A model generated the notes under the pieces. It saw nothing but the letters and a program-made list of their open reading frames with translations, was not told where the DNA came from and did no database searches. This document shows, in pieces, positions 18,157 to 28,544 of a stretch of 64,000 bases of DNA. A program made the position numbers and the translations under genes. Each line of letters starts with the position of its first letter. Positions within the stretch are counted from its first letter, which is position 1. This DNA is from Exiguobacterium sp. TNDT2 (lineage in GTDB: Bacteria; Bacillota; Bacilli; Exiguobacteriales; Exiguobacteriaceae): NCBI RefSeq assembly GCF_003331145.1, contig NZ_QLVE01000004.1, forward strand, positions 124,001-188,000, given 5' to 3'.

Positions 18157-20173
18157 GGCGCTGACGACGCTCAAAGGAGTCGGGCCAGAGATGGCCAAAA
18201 AATTAGAGACGATGGGTCTCGAACGAGTCGAGGACGTGCTAGAGCACGTCCCGTTTCGTTATGAAAATTATAATAGCGGCACGGTGACGACGGCCATCCA
18301 CGGCGACCTCGTCAAATGGAGCGGCACCGTCCAGGCGGAACCACTCGTCCGTTATTATAGTAAAGGCAAGAACCGGCTCCAATTTCGGCTATTGCTCGAG
18401 GAGCGCTACGTCGTCCACGTGACGATGTTCAACCGGGCGTTCTATAAAGACAAGCTGACGCTCGGTGCCACCGTGACCGTCAAAGGGAAATGGGACATGA
18501 ACCGGATGACGATCAGTGCGACCGACCTCGAGTTCGGTGAACTGTCGGACGGACTGCAACCGATCTATTCGCTTCGCGCCGGGCTGACACAGAAAAACTT
18601 CAGCCGCATCGTCAAACTCGCGTTCGAACAGACGACCTCGTTCGAGAACCGCCTGCCCGAATTGATTCGGCAGCGCTACCGTCTCGAGGACCGGGAGGCG
18701 ATGTTAAAAGGGATGCATTTCCCTGATTCGGTCGAGACGTACAAACAGGCACGCCGCAGTTACGTCTATGAAGAATGTCTGCTCTATCAGTTGAAACTTC
18801 AGGCGTTCCGAAAGATGGAACGGTCGGGTAAAGGCCGCGCCCTCACGCTTGATAAGCCTCAGTTGAACGAGTTCGTCAAACAACTCGCGTTCCCGTTGAC
18901 GGGGGCGCAGACGCGCGTCATCCGGGAAATCGTCGGGGATTTAGAAAAGCCCGAACGGATGAATCGCTTGCTACAAGGGGATGTCGGGAGCGGAAAGACA
19001 GTCGTTGCCGCGATCGCCTTGTATGCGACGGTGAGCGCCGGCTATCAAGGGGCGCTCATGGTCCCGACCGAGATTTTGGCCGAGCAGCATCTCGCCTCGC
19101 TCCAGGCATTGTTCGAACCATACGGGATTCGAGTCGGGTTGTTGACGAGTTCTGTCAAAGGAAAGGCCCGTAATGAACTGCTGCAGGCAATCAAAGCAGG
19201 GGATGTCGATATCATCGTCGGGACGCACGCCTTGATTCAAGGACCGGTCGAGTTCTCGCGCCTGCATTTGGCGATCACCGACGAGCAACACCGGTTCGGG
19301 GTCGAACAGCGCAAGATGCTCCGCGACAAGGCAGAGCTCGCCGACGTGCTCTACATGACGGCGACTCCGATTCCACGGACGCTCGCCATTAGCGCTTTCG
19401 GCGAGATGGACGTCTCGACGATTGACGAGATGCCGGCCGGGCGGAAACCGATTGAGACGTATTGGGCGAAGACAGACCAAATCGATCGGGTCCATGCGAT
19501 GGTCGACCGCGAACTCGCGCTCGGACGCCAAGCGTATGTAATCGCGCCGCTCATCGAGGAATCGGATACGCTCGAGGTTGAGAGTGCGACCGCGCTCTAT
19601 GACATGTTACGGGAACGCTTCCCGAACTACGGGGTTGGTCTCATGCATGGAAAACTGTCGAGTACCGAGAAAGATGACGTCATGAAGGCGTTCGCCGGCA
19701 ATACGCTCCAAATTCTCGTCTCGACGACTGTCGTCGAGGTCGGCGTGAACGTCCCGAACGCGTCGCTCATCATCATTCATGACGCGGAACGGTTCGGTTT
19801 GGCGCAACTGCACCAGCTGCGCGGGCGTGTCGGTCGAGGCGCCGACCAATCTTATTGTATATTGGTAGGGGACCCGAAGTCAGATGTCGGCAAGCTTCGC
19901 TTGAAGACGATGACGGAGACGAACGACGGCTTCGTCTTAGCAGAGAAAGACTTGGAGCTGCGCGGGGCCGGTGATTTCTTTGGGACGGCCCAGAGCGGTC
20001 TGCCGAGTTTCCGCGTCGCCGATCCCGTACTTGATTTAAAAGTGATGGAAGTGGCGATGCAGGACGCGGTCCGCCTGCTCGGCAGCGAGTCATTTTGGAA
20101 CGAAACGACATATGCGCCACTCCGTAAATACTTGAAACGACTCGACTTGCTCGTCGGGGAACGTTTGGAATGA
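18143..20173 (+). CDS. recG: ATP-dependent DNA helicase for fork reversal and branch migration
   Basis: Double-stranded DNA translocase that remodels stalled forks and Holliday junctions. An N-terminal wedge/OB domain (about 1-230) is followed by the helicase core with Walker A GDVGSGKT, the DEQH box, T-A-T-P-I-P-R-T and the Q-L-R-G-R-V-G-R motif, then a C-terminal TRG-like segment. The ATG at 18143, preceded by GGAG, gives 676 residues, the family length. The frame stays open upstream to 18077 inside sdaAA, but that extension is not homologous. Confidence 0.95.
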   Translation: MSRSEALTTLKGVGPEMAKKLETMGLERVEDVLEHVPFRYENYNSGTVTTAIHGDLVKWSGTVQAEPLVRYYSKGKNRLQFRLLLEERYVVHVTMFNRAFYKDKLTLGATVTVKGKWDMNRMTISATDLEFGELSDGLQPIYSLRAGLTQKNFSRIVKLAFEQTTSFENRLPELIRQRYRLEDREAMLKGMHFPDSVETYKQARRSYVYEECLLYQLKLQAFRKMERSGKGRALTLDKPQLNEFVKQLAFPLTGAQTRVIREIVGDLEKPERMNRLLQGDVGSGKTVVAAIALYATVSAGYQGALMVPTEILAEQHLASLQALFEPYGIRVGLLTSSVKGKARNELLQAIKAGDVDIIVGTHALIQGPVEFSRLHLAITDEQHRFGVEQRKMLRDKAELADVLYMTATPIPRTLAISAFGEMDVSTIDEMPAGRKPIETYWAKTDQIDRVHAMVDRELALGRQAYVIAPLIEESDTLEVESATALYDMLRERFPNYGVGLMHGKLSSTEKDDVMKAFAGNTLQILVSTTVVEVGVNVPNASLIIIHDAERFGLAQLHQLRGRVGRGADQSYCILVGDPKSDVGKLRLKTMTETNDGFVLAEKDLELRGAGDFFGTAQSGLPSFRVADPVLDLKVMEVAMQDAVRLLGSESFWNETTYAPLRKYLKRLDLLVGERLE

Positions 20174-20183
20174 GAAACAACGC

Positions 20184-20212
20184 TTGAAAATACATTCTAA
20201 AGAATATATACT
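20184..20212 (+). promoter_or_regulatory. Promoter of the fapR-plsX-fabD-fabG operon
   Basis: TTGAAA (20184-20189), 17 bases, TATACT (20207-20212). The FapR operator begins five bases downstream, over the predicted start site. Confidence 0.8.
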
Positions 20213-20216
20213 GCTA

Positions 20217-20233
20217 TTAGTACCAGGTATTAA
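20217..20233 (+). promoter_or_regulatory. FapR operator
   Basis: The 17-base near-palindrome TTAGTACCAGGTATTAA matches the known FapR operator (TTAGTACC with an inverted copy). It covers the likely transcription start, as expected for repression relieved by malonyl-CoA, and implies FapR controls its own operon. Confidence 0.9.
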
Positions 20234-20265
20234 GTTCTTTAGCATAGAGTTTAGGAGGGAACTGA

Positions 20266-20835
20266 ATGCGGGTACCTAAGAAAGAGCGGCAACGCTTATT
20301 GCAAGAGACGATTGATCGTAACCCGTTCATCAAAGACGAAGAGCTGTCAAAGCAGTTCGCCGTCAGTATTCAAACGATTCGTCTCGACCGGATGGAATTA
20401 AAAATCCCGGAAGTGAGAGAACGGATCAAGCATGTAGCCTCAGAACGCCTTGACGAAGTGAAGTCGCTCGCCTTGAGCGAGGTCATCGGTGATATGATTG
20501 ACTTGAAGCTTGATGAATCTGCCATCTCGGTTCTTGACATTGAGAGAGAACACGTCTTTAGCCGCAATGAGATCGCCCGGGGACATATCTTGTTCGCCCA
20601 GGCCAACTCGTTAGCGGTGGCGCTCATCAATGATGAATTGGCGTTGACCACGAAAGCGGACATCCGCTTTAGCCGCCAAGTCCATCTTGGAGAGCGAGTC
20701 GTTGCCAAGGCTCGTGTAATCAAACTGCGTCGGGACGGAAGAACAGACGTCACGGTGGAAAGTTATGTCGGCGATGAGTGTGTCTTTAGCGGAGACTTCA
20801 CGATTTATCGTCGCGGTGAGGAGGAACAGGCATGA
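20266..20835 (+). CDS. fapR: Malonyl-CoA-responsive lipid synthesis repressor
   Basis: Transcription factor that represses fatty acid and phospholipid genes until malonyl-CoA binds. An N-terminal DeoR-like helix-turn-helix (about 1-60, with [12 protein letters not shown]) is joined by a linker helix to a hot-dog fold ligand domain (about 75-189) containing [12 protein letters not shown]. It has 189 residues. AGGAGGG precedes the ATG. It overlaps plsX by four bases and its own operator lies upstream. Confidence 0.95.
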   Translation: MRVPKKERQRLLQETIDRNPFIKDEELSKQFAVSIQTIRLDRMELKIPEVRERIKHVASERLDEVKSLALSEVIGDMIDLKLDESAISVLDIEREHVFSRNEIARGHILFAQANSLAVALINDELALTTKADIRFSRQVHLGERVVAKARVIKLRRDGRTDVTVESYVGDECVFSGDFTIYRRGEEEQA

Positions 20836-21821
20836 AATTAGCAATCGATGCAATGGGCGGGGATCATGCCCCGAAAGCAATCGTGGAAGGCGTCAAACAG
20901 TTTGCCGACGCGTTCCCAAACGAATCGATGGAACTGTTTTTAGTCGGAGATGAGGTCAAGCTCACCTCTTACGGATTGACCGATTCGCGGATTAAAATCA
21001 TTCCAGCGAGCGAAATCATCACAGGAGAAGACGAACCGGTCCGGGCCGTCCGCCGCAAAAAGGACAGCTCACTCGTCGTGGCGGCCAAACTCGTTAAAGA
21101 CGGAAAAGCCGACGCGCTCGTCTCGGCTGGAAATACCGGCGCCCTCATGGCGGCGTCACTATTCGTCATCGGCCGAATCCCAGGCATCGAGCGTCCCGCG
21201 TTGTCACCTACGTTCCCTACATACATGGGTAACGGTGTTGTCATTTTAGACGTCGGGGCCAATCCGGACGCAAAAGCTGAGCACTTGGTCGACTATGCGA
21301 TCATGGGCTCGCTCTATGCCGAGCACGTCCGTGGAATCAAACGTCCGCGGGTCGCGCTACTCAACATCGGGACCGAGGCTGGGAAAGGAAACGCCCTCAC
21401 GAAAGAGGCGTACCCCCTCCTTGAACAAGCCCCGGTCCACTTTGTTGGCAACGTGGAAGCGCGCGAGGCGCTGACCGGTGACGTCGATGTCATCGTCACG
21501 GAAGGGTTCGCCGGGAACATCTTACTCAAAGGTGTCGAAGGCTCGTCGTCGATGCTCATGAAAATGATGAAAGAGCAGTTCACGAGCGACCTCGTTTCAA
21601 AGCTCGCCGCTCTCGTCTTGAAACCAAAGCTAAAACGATTGAAACAAACATTAGACTATCGAGAACACGGTGGCGCCGGCTTGTTCGGCATTGATGCTCC
21701 GGTCATTAAGGCGCACGGTTCGAGCGATGCGCTCGCCATCATGAGCGCGCTCAAACAGGCAAAAATCATGGTCGATCATGACGTCGTCACGAAAATTAAA
21801 CAAGCAAAGACTACAAACTAA
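20832..21821 (+). CDS. plsX: Acyl-ACP:phosphate acyltransferase
   Basis: Makes acyl-phosphate from acyl-ACP, the donor for the PlsY step of phosphatidic acid synthesis. The N-terminus [13 protein letters not shown] and the [10 protein letters not shown] motif are diagnostic. It has 329 residues. The start overlaps the fapR stop (ATGA) with a GAGG site inside fapR. It acts at the membrane surface and shares its acyl-phosphate product with the FakA route encoded upstream. Confidence 0.96.
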   Translation: MKLAIDAMGGDHAPKAIVEGVKQFADAFPNESMELFLVGDEVKLTSYGLTDSRIKIIPASEIITGEDEPVRAVRRKKDSSLVVAAKLVKDGKADALVSAGNTGALMAASLFVIGRIPGIERPALSPTFPTYMGNGVVILDVGANPDAKAEHLVDYAIMGSLYAEHVRGIKRPRVALLNIGTEAGKGNALTKEAYPLLEQAPVHFVGNVEAREALTGDVDVIVTEGFAGNILLKGVEGSSSMLMKMMKEQFTSDLVSKLAALVLKPKLKRLKQTLDYREHGGAGLFGIDAPVIKAHGSSDALAIMSALKQAKIMVDHDVVTKIKQAKTTN

Positions 21822-21839
21822 TTCAAAGAAGGTGAGTAC

Positions 21840-22760
21840 ATGGGGAAAACAGCATGGATTTTTCCAGGACAAGGGTCACAAACCGTAGGCATGGGCCAAA
21901 CGTTCCTCAACAATCCTGAACAACTGCAAGCAGTCAGCCGTCGCCTTGGATTTGATTTACTCGATGCCATGGCGGCAGGATCAAATGAAGAGCTTCAACG
22001 TACCGAAGTGGCGCAGCCAGCCATCGTGGCGCATGCGGCATCACTCGCGCATGCTTACGCTAACGCTGGTGCCGTACCAGACTTGGTGATCGGTCACAGT
22101 GTCGGAGAATATGCGGCACTCGTCGTCGCCGGTGTCATCGATTTGGAAGAAGCGAGCGTGCTCGTCCACGAACGCGGTAAGCTCATGTCAGAAGTGAAGG
22201 ATGGGACGATGGCGGCCGTCATCGGCATGACCGATCTCGACGAAGCGTTCCATGTGACAGAGAAAATCAGTGCTAGCGGGAACCTTGTACAAATTGCCAA
22301 CTATAACTGTCCAGGTCAATTCGTCATCTCGGGCCATGTGGACGCAATCAAACAGGCCGAAACCGACTTAAAAGAGGCAGGCGCGAAACGCATCTTACAG
22401 CTTGACGTCTCAGGGGCGTTCCATAGTTCTTACATGGTGCCCGCCGCGACGCGGTTCAAAGATGTACTCGCCTCGTCGCCATTCAGACCGGCGACGGTCG
22501 AAATCATTTCAAACGTCGATGCGGATGTTCATACTGAACCAGAAAAACTGAAAGCACTTCTCACCGAACAATTGTATGCCCCGGTCCGATTCGAAGCGTG
22601 TGTCCGTAAAGCAATCGATGCTGGCGTTGATACGTTCATTGAGTTCGGTCCGACGTCACCTTTGTCAGGTCTCATCAAACGGATCGATTCGAACGTGACG
22701 CTCAAACAAGCGACGACGCTCGAAGAGGTGGCCGCGTTAGGAGGAGAAGTACGTGCATGA
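21840..22760 (+). CDS. fabD: Malonyl-CoA:ACP transacylase
   Basis: Loads malonyl groups onto acyl carrier protein. It has the F-P-G-Q-G-S-Q start, the nucleophile motif G-H-S-V-G-E-Y, the A-N-Y-N-C-P-G-Q segment and the catalytic His in S-G-A-F-H-S. It has 306 residues. AAGGTGAG precedes the ATG. Its end overlaps fabG by eight bases, coupling the two. Confidence 0.95.
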   Translation: MGKTAWIFPGQGSQTVGMGQTFLNNPEQLQAVSRRLGFDLLDAMAAGSNEELQRTEVAQPAIVAHAASLAHAYANAGAVPDLVIGHSVGEYAALVVAGVIDLEEASVLVHERGKLMSEVKDGTMAAVIGMTDLDEAFHVTEKISASGNLVQIANYNCPGQFVISGHVDAIKQAETDLKEAGAKRILQLDVSGAFHSSYMVPAATRFKDVLASSPFRPATVEIISNVDADVHTEPEKLKALLTEQLYAPVRFEACVRKAIDAGVDTFIEFGPTSPLSGLIKRIDSNVTLKQATTLEEVAALGGEVRA

Positions 22761-23493
22761 CCAGGTAGCGATCGTGACAGGCGCATCTCGTGGAATCGGG
22801 GCCGCCATCGCGAAGCGTTTAGGGGAAGACGGCTTTCGGGTCGTCGTGAATTACTCGGGTAGTGTGGAGAAAGCGAATGCCGTCGTCAGCGAAATTGAAG
22901 CGAACGGCGGCGAGGCGATCGCCGTCCAGGCGGACGTCTCGAACAGTGATGACGTGAAAGCGCTCATCAAGACGGCGGTCGATACGTATGGCCGCATCGA
23001 TTGCCTCGTCAACAATGCGGGCATCACACGTGACGGTCTGCTCATGCGCATGAAAGAGTCCGATTTTGACGATGTCCTGTCCACGAATTTAAAAGGCGCG
23101 TTCTTGACGTCGCAAGCCGCAACGCGGACGCTCTTGAAATCGAAGTCAGGGCGCATCATCAATATCGCCTCGGTCGTCGGCATCACGGGGAACGCCGGAC
23201 AGGCGAACTATGCGGCGGCAAAAGCCGGGCTGATCGGTCTGACGAAGTCGGTCGCGCGTGAACTCGCCGGTCGACACGTGACGGTGAACGCCGTCTGTCC
23301 TGGTTTCATCCAGACGGACATGACTGACGCCCTTAACGATGCTCAACGAGAGGCGACACTTGGACAAATTCCGTTCAATCGCTTCGGTCAAGTCGAAGAC
23401 GTGGCGAACGTCGTCTCATTCCTTGCTTCACACCAAGCGGCTTACGTGACAGGTCAGACGATCGCCGTTGACGGCGGGATGACGATGGCGTAA
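22753..23493 (+). CDS. fabG: 3-oxoacyl-ACP reductase
   Basis: NADPH-dependent first reduction of the elongation cycle. Short-chain dehydrogenase of 246 residues with the T-G-A-S-R-G-I-G cofactor loop, N-N-A-G, and the catalytic Ser (S-V-V-G), Tyr and Lys in Y-A-A-A-K-A. The GTG start is preceded by AGGAGGAG inside the end of fabD. It is the last gene of the FapR operon; acpP then has its own promoter. Confidence 0.95.
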   Translation: MHDQVAIVTGASRGIGAAIAKRLGEDGFRVVVNYSGSVEKANAVVSEIEANGGEAIAVQADVSNSDDVKALIKTAVDTYGRIDCLVNNAGITRDGLLMRMKESDFDDVLSTNLKGAFLTSQAATRTLLKSKSGRIINIASVVGITGNAGQANYAAAKAGLIGLTKSVARELAGRHVTVNAVCPGFIQTDMTDALNDAQREATLGQIPFNRFGQVEDVANVVSFLASHQAAYVTGQTIAVDGGMTMA

Positions 23494-23501
23494 AACAGAA
23501 C

Positions 23502-23530
23502 TTTACCAATCGAAACACATTTTATATACT
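23502..23530 (+). promoter_or_regulatory. Promoter for acpP
   Basis: TTTACC (23502-23507), 17 bases, TATACT (23525-23530), between fabG and acpP. An independent promoter fits the high demand for acyl carrier protein. Confidence 0.6.
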
Positions 23531-23551
23531 TTAATTTGGAGGGATTTTATC

Positions 23552-23791
23552 ATGACAACAGAACAAATCTTAGTAGACGTACAAGCAGCAGTGGCAGAGA
23601 AACTCGGGAAAGATGTATCTGAGATCACGGCCGACAAATCGTTCAAAGACGACCTCGGTGCGGATTCGCTCGAAGTGATGGAAATGGTCATGGACCTTGA
23701 AGACAAGTTCGATATTACAATCGAAGACGAAGATGCTGAGAAGCTCGCGACTGTTGGCGACGTCGTCGCTTACATCGAAACTAAATTGTAA
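23552..23791 (+). CDS. acpP: Acyl carrier protein
   Basis: Carries growing acyl chains on 4'-phosphopantetheine. The 79-residue acidic protein has the attachment Ser39 in G-A-D-S-L-E and the usual four-helix pattern. TTGGAGGG precedes the ATG. It lies between the FapR operon and rnc, as in Bacillus. Confidence 0.97.
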   Translation: MTTEQILVDVQAAVAEKLGKDVSEITADKSFKDDLGADSLEVMEMVMDLEDKFDITIEDEDAEKLATVGDVVAYIETKL

Positions 23792-23800
23792 TCAAGCCTC

Positions 23801-23825
23801 CCCACCGCTCGTCATGAGCGGTGGG
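23801..23825 (+). terminator. Terminator-like hairpin after acpP
   Basis: A perfect ten-base-pair stem CCCACCGCTC / GAGCGGTGGG with a GTCAT loop, 9 bases after the acpP stop. The trailing bases CTTGTGCTT are only moderately T-rich, so some transcripts probably continue into rnc. Confidence 0.65.
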
Positions 23826-23850
23826 CTTGTGCTTATACACGGAGGGAATT

Positions 23851-24630
23851 ATGACAAAGGATAAACGACGGTTTGACCGTCAAGGCTCGGCGCAACGACG
23901 GCGACGACATGAGCTCGAGCGGTCACGGATCATCGAGCAGTTCAAAGTACTAGAAGAACGGCTGTCGGTTCGATTCACGAACCAAGACTTACTGATGCAG
24001 GCGTTCACCCACTCCTCATACGTCAACGAACAACGCGGTCTGAAAAAAGACAATGAGCGTTTAGAGTTTTTAGGCGACGCGGTGCTCGAGTTGACGGTGT
24101 CTCGGTTTTTATATGAGACGTACCCGGAGCGCTCCGAGGGGGAATTAACGAAGTTGCGGGCGGCCATCGTCTGTGAGCCGTCACTCGTCAACTTTGCGGA
24201 AGCCTATGCTTTCTCTGACTTTATCTTGCTTGGGAAAGGCGAAGAGTTGACCGGCGGGCGCAAACGTCCGGCGTTACTCGCCGATGTGTTCGAGTCGTAC
24301 ATCGGAGCGCTCTATCTGGACCAAGGAATCGAGTCAGTCGAACAGTTCCTCGCCGAAGCGGTTTTTCCGAAAGTCTTGGCCGGTGTGTTCGAAGAACAGA
24401 CCGATTATAAGAGCCAGCTCCAAGAGAGCGTCCAGCGGGAAGGGCTTGGTCCCGTCTCGTACACGATTATCGAAGAGCGCGGACCGGCCCATAGCCGGGA
24501 GTTCGTCGCCCACGCCCGCCTGTCTGACGATATCGTTGGCGAAGGCATCGGCCGGTCGAAGAAAGAAGCCGAGCAGCTCGCGGCGAAAGAAGCGTTGATT
24601 GAATTCAACCGGCAGTACGCCGGCTTATGA
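23851..24630 (+). CDS. rnc: Ribonuclease III
   Basis: Double-strand-specific endoribonuclease for rRNA and mRNA processing. The catalytic signature [12 protein letters not shown] (near residues 68-80) and a C-terminal dsRNA-binding domain (about 185-255) are present. The ATG follows CGGAGGGA and gives 259 residues with a basic N-terminal extension. An earlier in-frame GTG at 23821 lies in the hairpin and has no ribosome site. Confidence 0.95.
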   Translation: MTKDKRRFDRQGSAQRRRRHELERSRIIEQFKVLEERLSVRFTNQDLLMQAFTHSSYVNEQRGLKKDNERLEFLGDAVLELTVSRFLYETYPERSEGELTKLRAAIVCEPSLVNFAEAYAFSDFILLGKGEELTGGRKRPALLADVFESYIGALYLDQGIESVEQFLAEAVFPKVLAGVFEEQTDYKSQLQESVQREGLGPVSYTIIEERGPAHSREFVAHARLSDDIVGEGIGRSKKEAEQLAAKEALIEFNRQYAGL

Positions 24631-24631
24631 C

Positions 24632-24665
24632 AAAAGGAGTGGGTCTCAATGGACCCACTCCTTTT
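24632..24665. terminator. Bidirectional terminator between rnc and the DUF1128-type gene
   Basis: A perfect 14-base-pair stem AAAAGGAGTGGGTC / GACCCACTCCTTTT with a six-base loop. The A and T ends serve as terminators in both directions for the converging genes. Confidence 0.88.
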
Positions 24666-24676
24666 CAGTCATCTCA

Positions 24677-24871
24677 TCATGTCAATTGTCCGAGTTCTTC
24701 GACGATTCCATCCACTTCAGAGATCGACAGCGATGAGCGGTTCATCACGTAGTCGTAAATCTCCTTGACGGCCGAGGCGTCGGCACGGTTATATTCTTCC
24801 GCTTTAATGGCGCCGCGGTTGATGATGTTCATTTTGTCGAGAATTTCCTCAATCATTTGTTCGTTCGTCAT
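24677..24871 (-). CDS. UPF0435/DUF1128 family small protein
   Basis: A 64-residue acidic, helical protein. The pattern M-I-E-E-I-L-D-K-M-N-I-I-N-R-G, E-I-Y-D-Y-V-M and the ending V-E-E-L-G resembles the DUF1128 (UPF0435) family of Bacillales, whose function is unknown. The minus-strand ATG at 24871 is preceded by AAAGGGG at good spacing, supporting a real gene. It converges on rnc and diverges from smc. Assignment is by recalled sequence pattern only. Confidence 0.72.
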   Translation of the reverse strand: MTNEQMIEEILDKMNIINRGAIKAEEYNRADASAVKEIYDYVMNRSSLSISEVDGIVEELGQLT

Positions 24872-24986
24872 CGGTCGTACCCCTTTCTGCAGTTGTTTTT
24901 AGAATAGCATGATTCTAGCATTTTGACGAACTGGCAACTGTGGTAAAATAAACAAATGAATGCTTACTGAGGATAGGATGGTCACG

Positions 24987-27900
24987 ATGCACTTAAAACG
25001 AATCGAACTCGCTGGCTTTAAATCATTCGCCAAGCGGATTGAACTAGATTTTCGTCCCGGCGTCACAGCCGTGGTTGGACCGAACGGGAGCGGAAAATCT
25101 AATATATCGGACGCTGTTCGCTGGGTACTCGGTGAGCAGTCGGCCAAATCGCTTCGCGGAGCGAAAATGGAAGACATCATCTTTGCCGGGAGCGAAGGTG
25201 AGAACCATCGCAACGTTGCCGAAGTGACGCTCGTCTTGGACAACACGGACGCTCATTTGCGCTTACCGTACGAAGAAGTGAGTGTGACACGGCGCGTCAC
25301 ACGGAGCGGCGATAGCGACTACTTCATGAACAAAAAGCCATGTCGGCTCAAAGACGTGATCGACCTGTTCATGGATACGGGCCTATCACGCGACGCGTTC
25401 GCCATCATCGGTCAAGGCCGGGTCGAACAAGTCATTTCAGGGAAACCGGAAGACCGTCGGGCCGTCATCGAAGAAGCGGCCGGGGTGTTGAAGTACCGGC
25501 AACGTAAAAAGCAAGCCGAGCGGAAGCTCCAAGACACCGAGCTGAACTTGTCTCGGGTCGATGACATCTTGTATGAACTCGCCGACCGAGTCGAACCGCT
25601 CCGTGAGCAAGCCGCACTCGCCCGCGAGTACCAAGTCGCCAAAGCGCGTCATGATGAACTCGAGACGGGCATTCTCGGCGCTGAGATTACAGACCTTGGT
25701 ACGGGCATCGCTCGTGTGTCCGAACAGTTGCGGACGGCCGAGACGAATCTCGCCGAGCAAGACGGCGCATTGACCTCGATTTCAGACGAGCGGACGACGC
25801 TCGAGGCGACTCTCGCCGACGATCGGGAAACACTCGACACGCTCCATCAAGAAGAACGAATCCAAGCGACCGAACTGGAACGGTTGACAGGGGAAATCAA
25901 GCTCGCGAAAGCCCGGGAAGAGCATGGGGCGGAGACGAAAGAACGTCTCGAGCGCCAACGAATCGAGTTGGCCGAAGAGACTGAACAGTTGACGCAGAGG
26001 TTGAACGCGGCCAACGCGGATATGGCGTCAAAAGTCGAGACGTTACAAACCGTGGAGGCAGCACGAGCCGAACTCGACACCCAGTTGACGGCAGCGACGC
26101 GTGACTTTAACGCAGAAATCGAGCAGCTTCAAGGTGAGGCGTTCGAACTGGCGACGACACGCGCGACGCTGAGCAATCAACAGAAGCGGGAGCGGCGTGA
26201 TATCGAACAAGCCGAGGAAGCGAAAGTACGTCTGCTTCGCGAAAACAAGGACCGCCTCGACGTACGGACCGAACAGACGGCATCGCTCGAGGCCGAACAG
26301 GCTCGTCTCGACGAGGCTCGGAACACTTGGGAGACGCTTGTTGCGGAAGAAGCCGATTTGACCGAACGGGAAGCGACGATTCGGGACAAGCTGTCGCGGG
26401 CCGAGCAGTCGTACCACGACCTCGACCGGCGGCGTCAGAAGACCGAGGATCGGATTGAGTTGCTCGAACGGATGAAACAGTCGTATGAAGGCTATTTCCA
26501 TGCCGTCAAATTCGTGTTGAAAGAACGAGGACCGGGCGTGCTCGGTGCGGTCGCGGAATTGATTCGCGTTCTCCCGACCTATGAAGCCGCCATCGAGACT
26601 GCACTCGGCCAGACACAACAACACATCGTCGTCGAGACGGAAGCGGTCGGCCGCCGTGAGATCGACCGATTACGGAAAGCGAGCGCCGGGCGGGCCACGT
26701 TCGTACCGATGACGACCGTGAAGGAGCGTTATGTCCCGAGTGAAGTCGCGCACCGGCTCGAATCAGTCGACGGATTCGTCGGCATCGCCGCCGACCTCGT
26801 CGAGACGGACCCAGCCTACGACAAATTGAAACGATCCCTTCTCGGCGCCGTGATCGTCGCCAATTCGCTCGAGGTCGCCAACCGGATCGCCCAAACGACC
26901 GGATATCGCTATCGCATCGTCACGCTCGATGGGGACATCGTCAACGTCGGCGGTTCGATGACCGGGGGTAGCCGGAAGCAAGGCGTCGCCTTGTTCACCC
27001 AGTCCCGGGAACTTGATGACTTGAAACACGGGTTGACGCAAGGACTGGCCATGCTCCATGAGCAACAGTTGCGCGTGACGACGTATACCGATGAGATGTC
27101 GCGGTTGCGTGAGTCGCTTCAATCAATCAGGCTCAAAAAACGCGAGGCCGAAGAGACGCTCCGGTCGACGGAACAGGCGTACCGAAGCTTGGAGAGGGTG
27201 TCGCAAGACGCCAAGGCGCAACTCGAACTGTTCGACCATGAGATGGCCCGCTATGCCCATACGATTGAAGCCGCGACGAACGAATTGACGCGGCTCACAC
27301 AAGAGCTCGAGGCGACCGATGCCAAACAAGCCTCGATTCGGACCGAGCTCGAGACGCTTCGAGGTGAGCAGGCGATAGGTGCTGCAACGACGGGGCAACT
27401 GCAGGAAGCCATCCGTCAAAACGAGCTCGATCGCCAACGGCACACGCTCGACCTCGACCGCGTCCGTTCAGAGGGCGAACGGCTCGAGGCCGAGGTTGCC
27501 AAACAGACGGCACGTCTCGGACAAATCGAACGTGAGCTCGAACATGTGACAAACGGTCGAATCGTCACGTCTGCCGAGCTCGAGCTCGAACAGGTCGAAG
27601 CGGTCAAACAAATGGATGGATTGAAAGACCGGCTGACGCAACAGACGAAACAGTTGCACGCCGAAGAAGAGTCGTACCGCATCCTCAGACAGCGGGAACA
27701 ACAGGCGGTGGATGTGCGCCGTCGACTCGAAGTAAATGTCCGCAAGCTCGAAACCGAGTCGAACGAGCTCGAGTTGAAGCGGAAGTGGAAACTCGATGCG
27801 CTCGAGGAGCGAGGACTCGTCTTCGATTTGCTCCCGACGCTCGCAATCCCGCTCGATGAGGCGAAAGAAGAGTTCAAATTGCTCGTCCGTCAAATCGAAG

Positions 27901-28544
27901 AGATTGGACCAGTCAACTTGAATGCAATCGAGGAGTTCGACCTCGTCAATGAGCGGTTCACGTTCTTGTCCGAGCAACGCGATGATCTTGTCAGCGCCAA
28001 AGAAGACTTGTATGACATCATCACCGAGATGGACCGCGAAGTGACGCGCTTGTTCAAAGAGACGTATACGCTCGTCCGTGGTCATTTCAAACAGACGTTC
28101 CACGAGCTATTCGGCGGTGGTGAGGCCGACTTGAAACTCGTCGACGAGTCCGACCTGCTCAATACGGGCATCGAGATCGTCGCCAAACCGCCCGGGAAGA
28201 AACTACAGACGCTCAGTCTGCTCTCGGGCGGAGAACGGGCGTTGACGGCGATCGCGCTCCTGTTCGCTATCTTGAAGACGAGACCGGTCCCGTTCTGCGT
28301 GCTCGATGAAGTCGAGGCGGCGCTTGACGAGGCGAACGTGCATCGGTTCGGGGAATATATTCGAACGCTGTCGATCGACACGCAATTTGTCATCATCACC
28401 CACCGCAAAGGGACGATGGAAGCGGCAGACACGCTCTATGGCGTAACGATGCAACAAAACGGTGTCTCCGAGGTGCTTTCGGTCGAACTATCCGAGGCGA
28501 AACGCGTCGTCGAGACGGAACAAGAGATGGAGGAATTAAGTTGA
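24987..28544 (+). CDS. smc: Chromosome segregation SMC ATPase
   Basis: Core of the SMC-ScpAB condensin that compacts and separates chromosomes. Walker A GPNGSGKSN is at residues 31-39, followed by two long coiled coils (about 165-500 and 680-1010) around a hinge (about 510-670 with G-G-S-M-T-G-G), and the C-terminal signature L-L-S-G-G-E-R-A-L with Walker B C-V-L-D-E-V-E-A-A-L-D. The ATG at 24987 gives 1185 residues and aligns with Bacillus Smc; ATG 24978 is a possible alternative. A candidate promoter (TTGACG 24923, TAAAAT 24944) has short 15-base spacing. ftsY overlaps the stop. Confidence 0.96.
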   Translation: MHLKRIELAGFKSFAKRIELDFRPGVTAVVGPNGSGKSNISDAVRWVLGEQSAKSLRGAKMEDIIFAGSEGENHRNVAEVTLVLDNTDAHLRLPYEEVSVTRRVTRSGDSDYFMNKKPCRLKDVIDLFMDTGLSRDAFAIIGQGRVEQVISGKPEDRRAVIEEAAGVLKYRQRKKQAERKLQDTELNLSRVDDILYELADRVEPLREQAALAREYQVAKARHDELETGILGAEITDLGTGIARVSEQLRTAETNLAEQDGALTSISDERTTLEATLADDRETLDTLHQEERIQATELERLTGEIKLAKAREEHGAETKERLERQRIELAEETEQLTQRLNAANADMASKVETLQTVEAARAELDTQLTAATRDFNAEIEQLQGEAFELATTRATLSNQQKRERRDIEQAEEAKVRLLRENKDRLDVRTEQTASLEAEQARLDEARNTWETLVAEEADLTEREATIRDKLSRAEQSYHDLDRRRQKTEDRIELLERMKQSYEGYFHAVKFVLKERGPGVLGAVAELIRVLPTYEAAIETALGQTQQHIVVETEAVGRREIDRLRKASAGRATFVPMTTVKERYVPSEVAHRLESVDGFVGIAADLVETDPAYDKLKRSLLGAVIVANSLEVANRIAQTTGYRYRIVTLDGDIVNVGGSMTGGSRKQGVALFTQSRELDDLKHGLTQGLAMLHEQQLRVTTYTDEMSRLRESLQSIRLKKREAEETLRSTEQAYRSLERVSQDAKAQLELFDHEMARYAHTIEAATNELTRLTQELEATDAKQASIRTELETLRGEQAIGAATTGQLQEAIRQNELDRQRHTLDLDRVRSEGERLEAEVAKQTARLGQIERELEHVTNGRIVTSAELELEQVEAVKQMDGLKDRLTQQTKQLHAEEESYRILRQREQQAVDVRRRLEVNVRKLETESNELELKRKWKLDALEERGLVFDLLPTLAIPLDEAKEEFKLLVRQIEEIGPVNLNAIEEFDLVNERFTFLSEQRDDLVSAKEDLYDIITEMDREVTRLFKETYTLVRGHFKQTFHELFGGGEADLKLVDESDLLNTGIEIVAKPPGKKLQTLSLLSGGERALTAIALLFAILKTRPVPFCVLDEVEAALDEANVHRFGEYIRTLSIDTQFVIITHRKGTMEAADTLYGVTMQQNGVSEVLSVELSEAKRVVETEQEMEELS

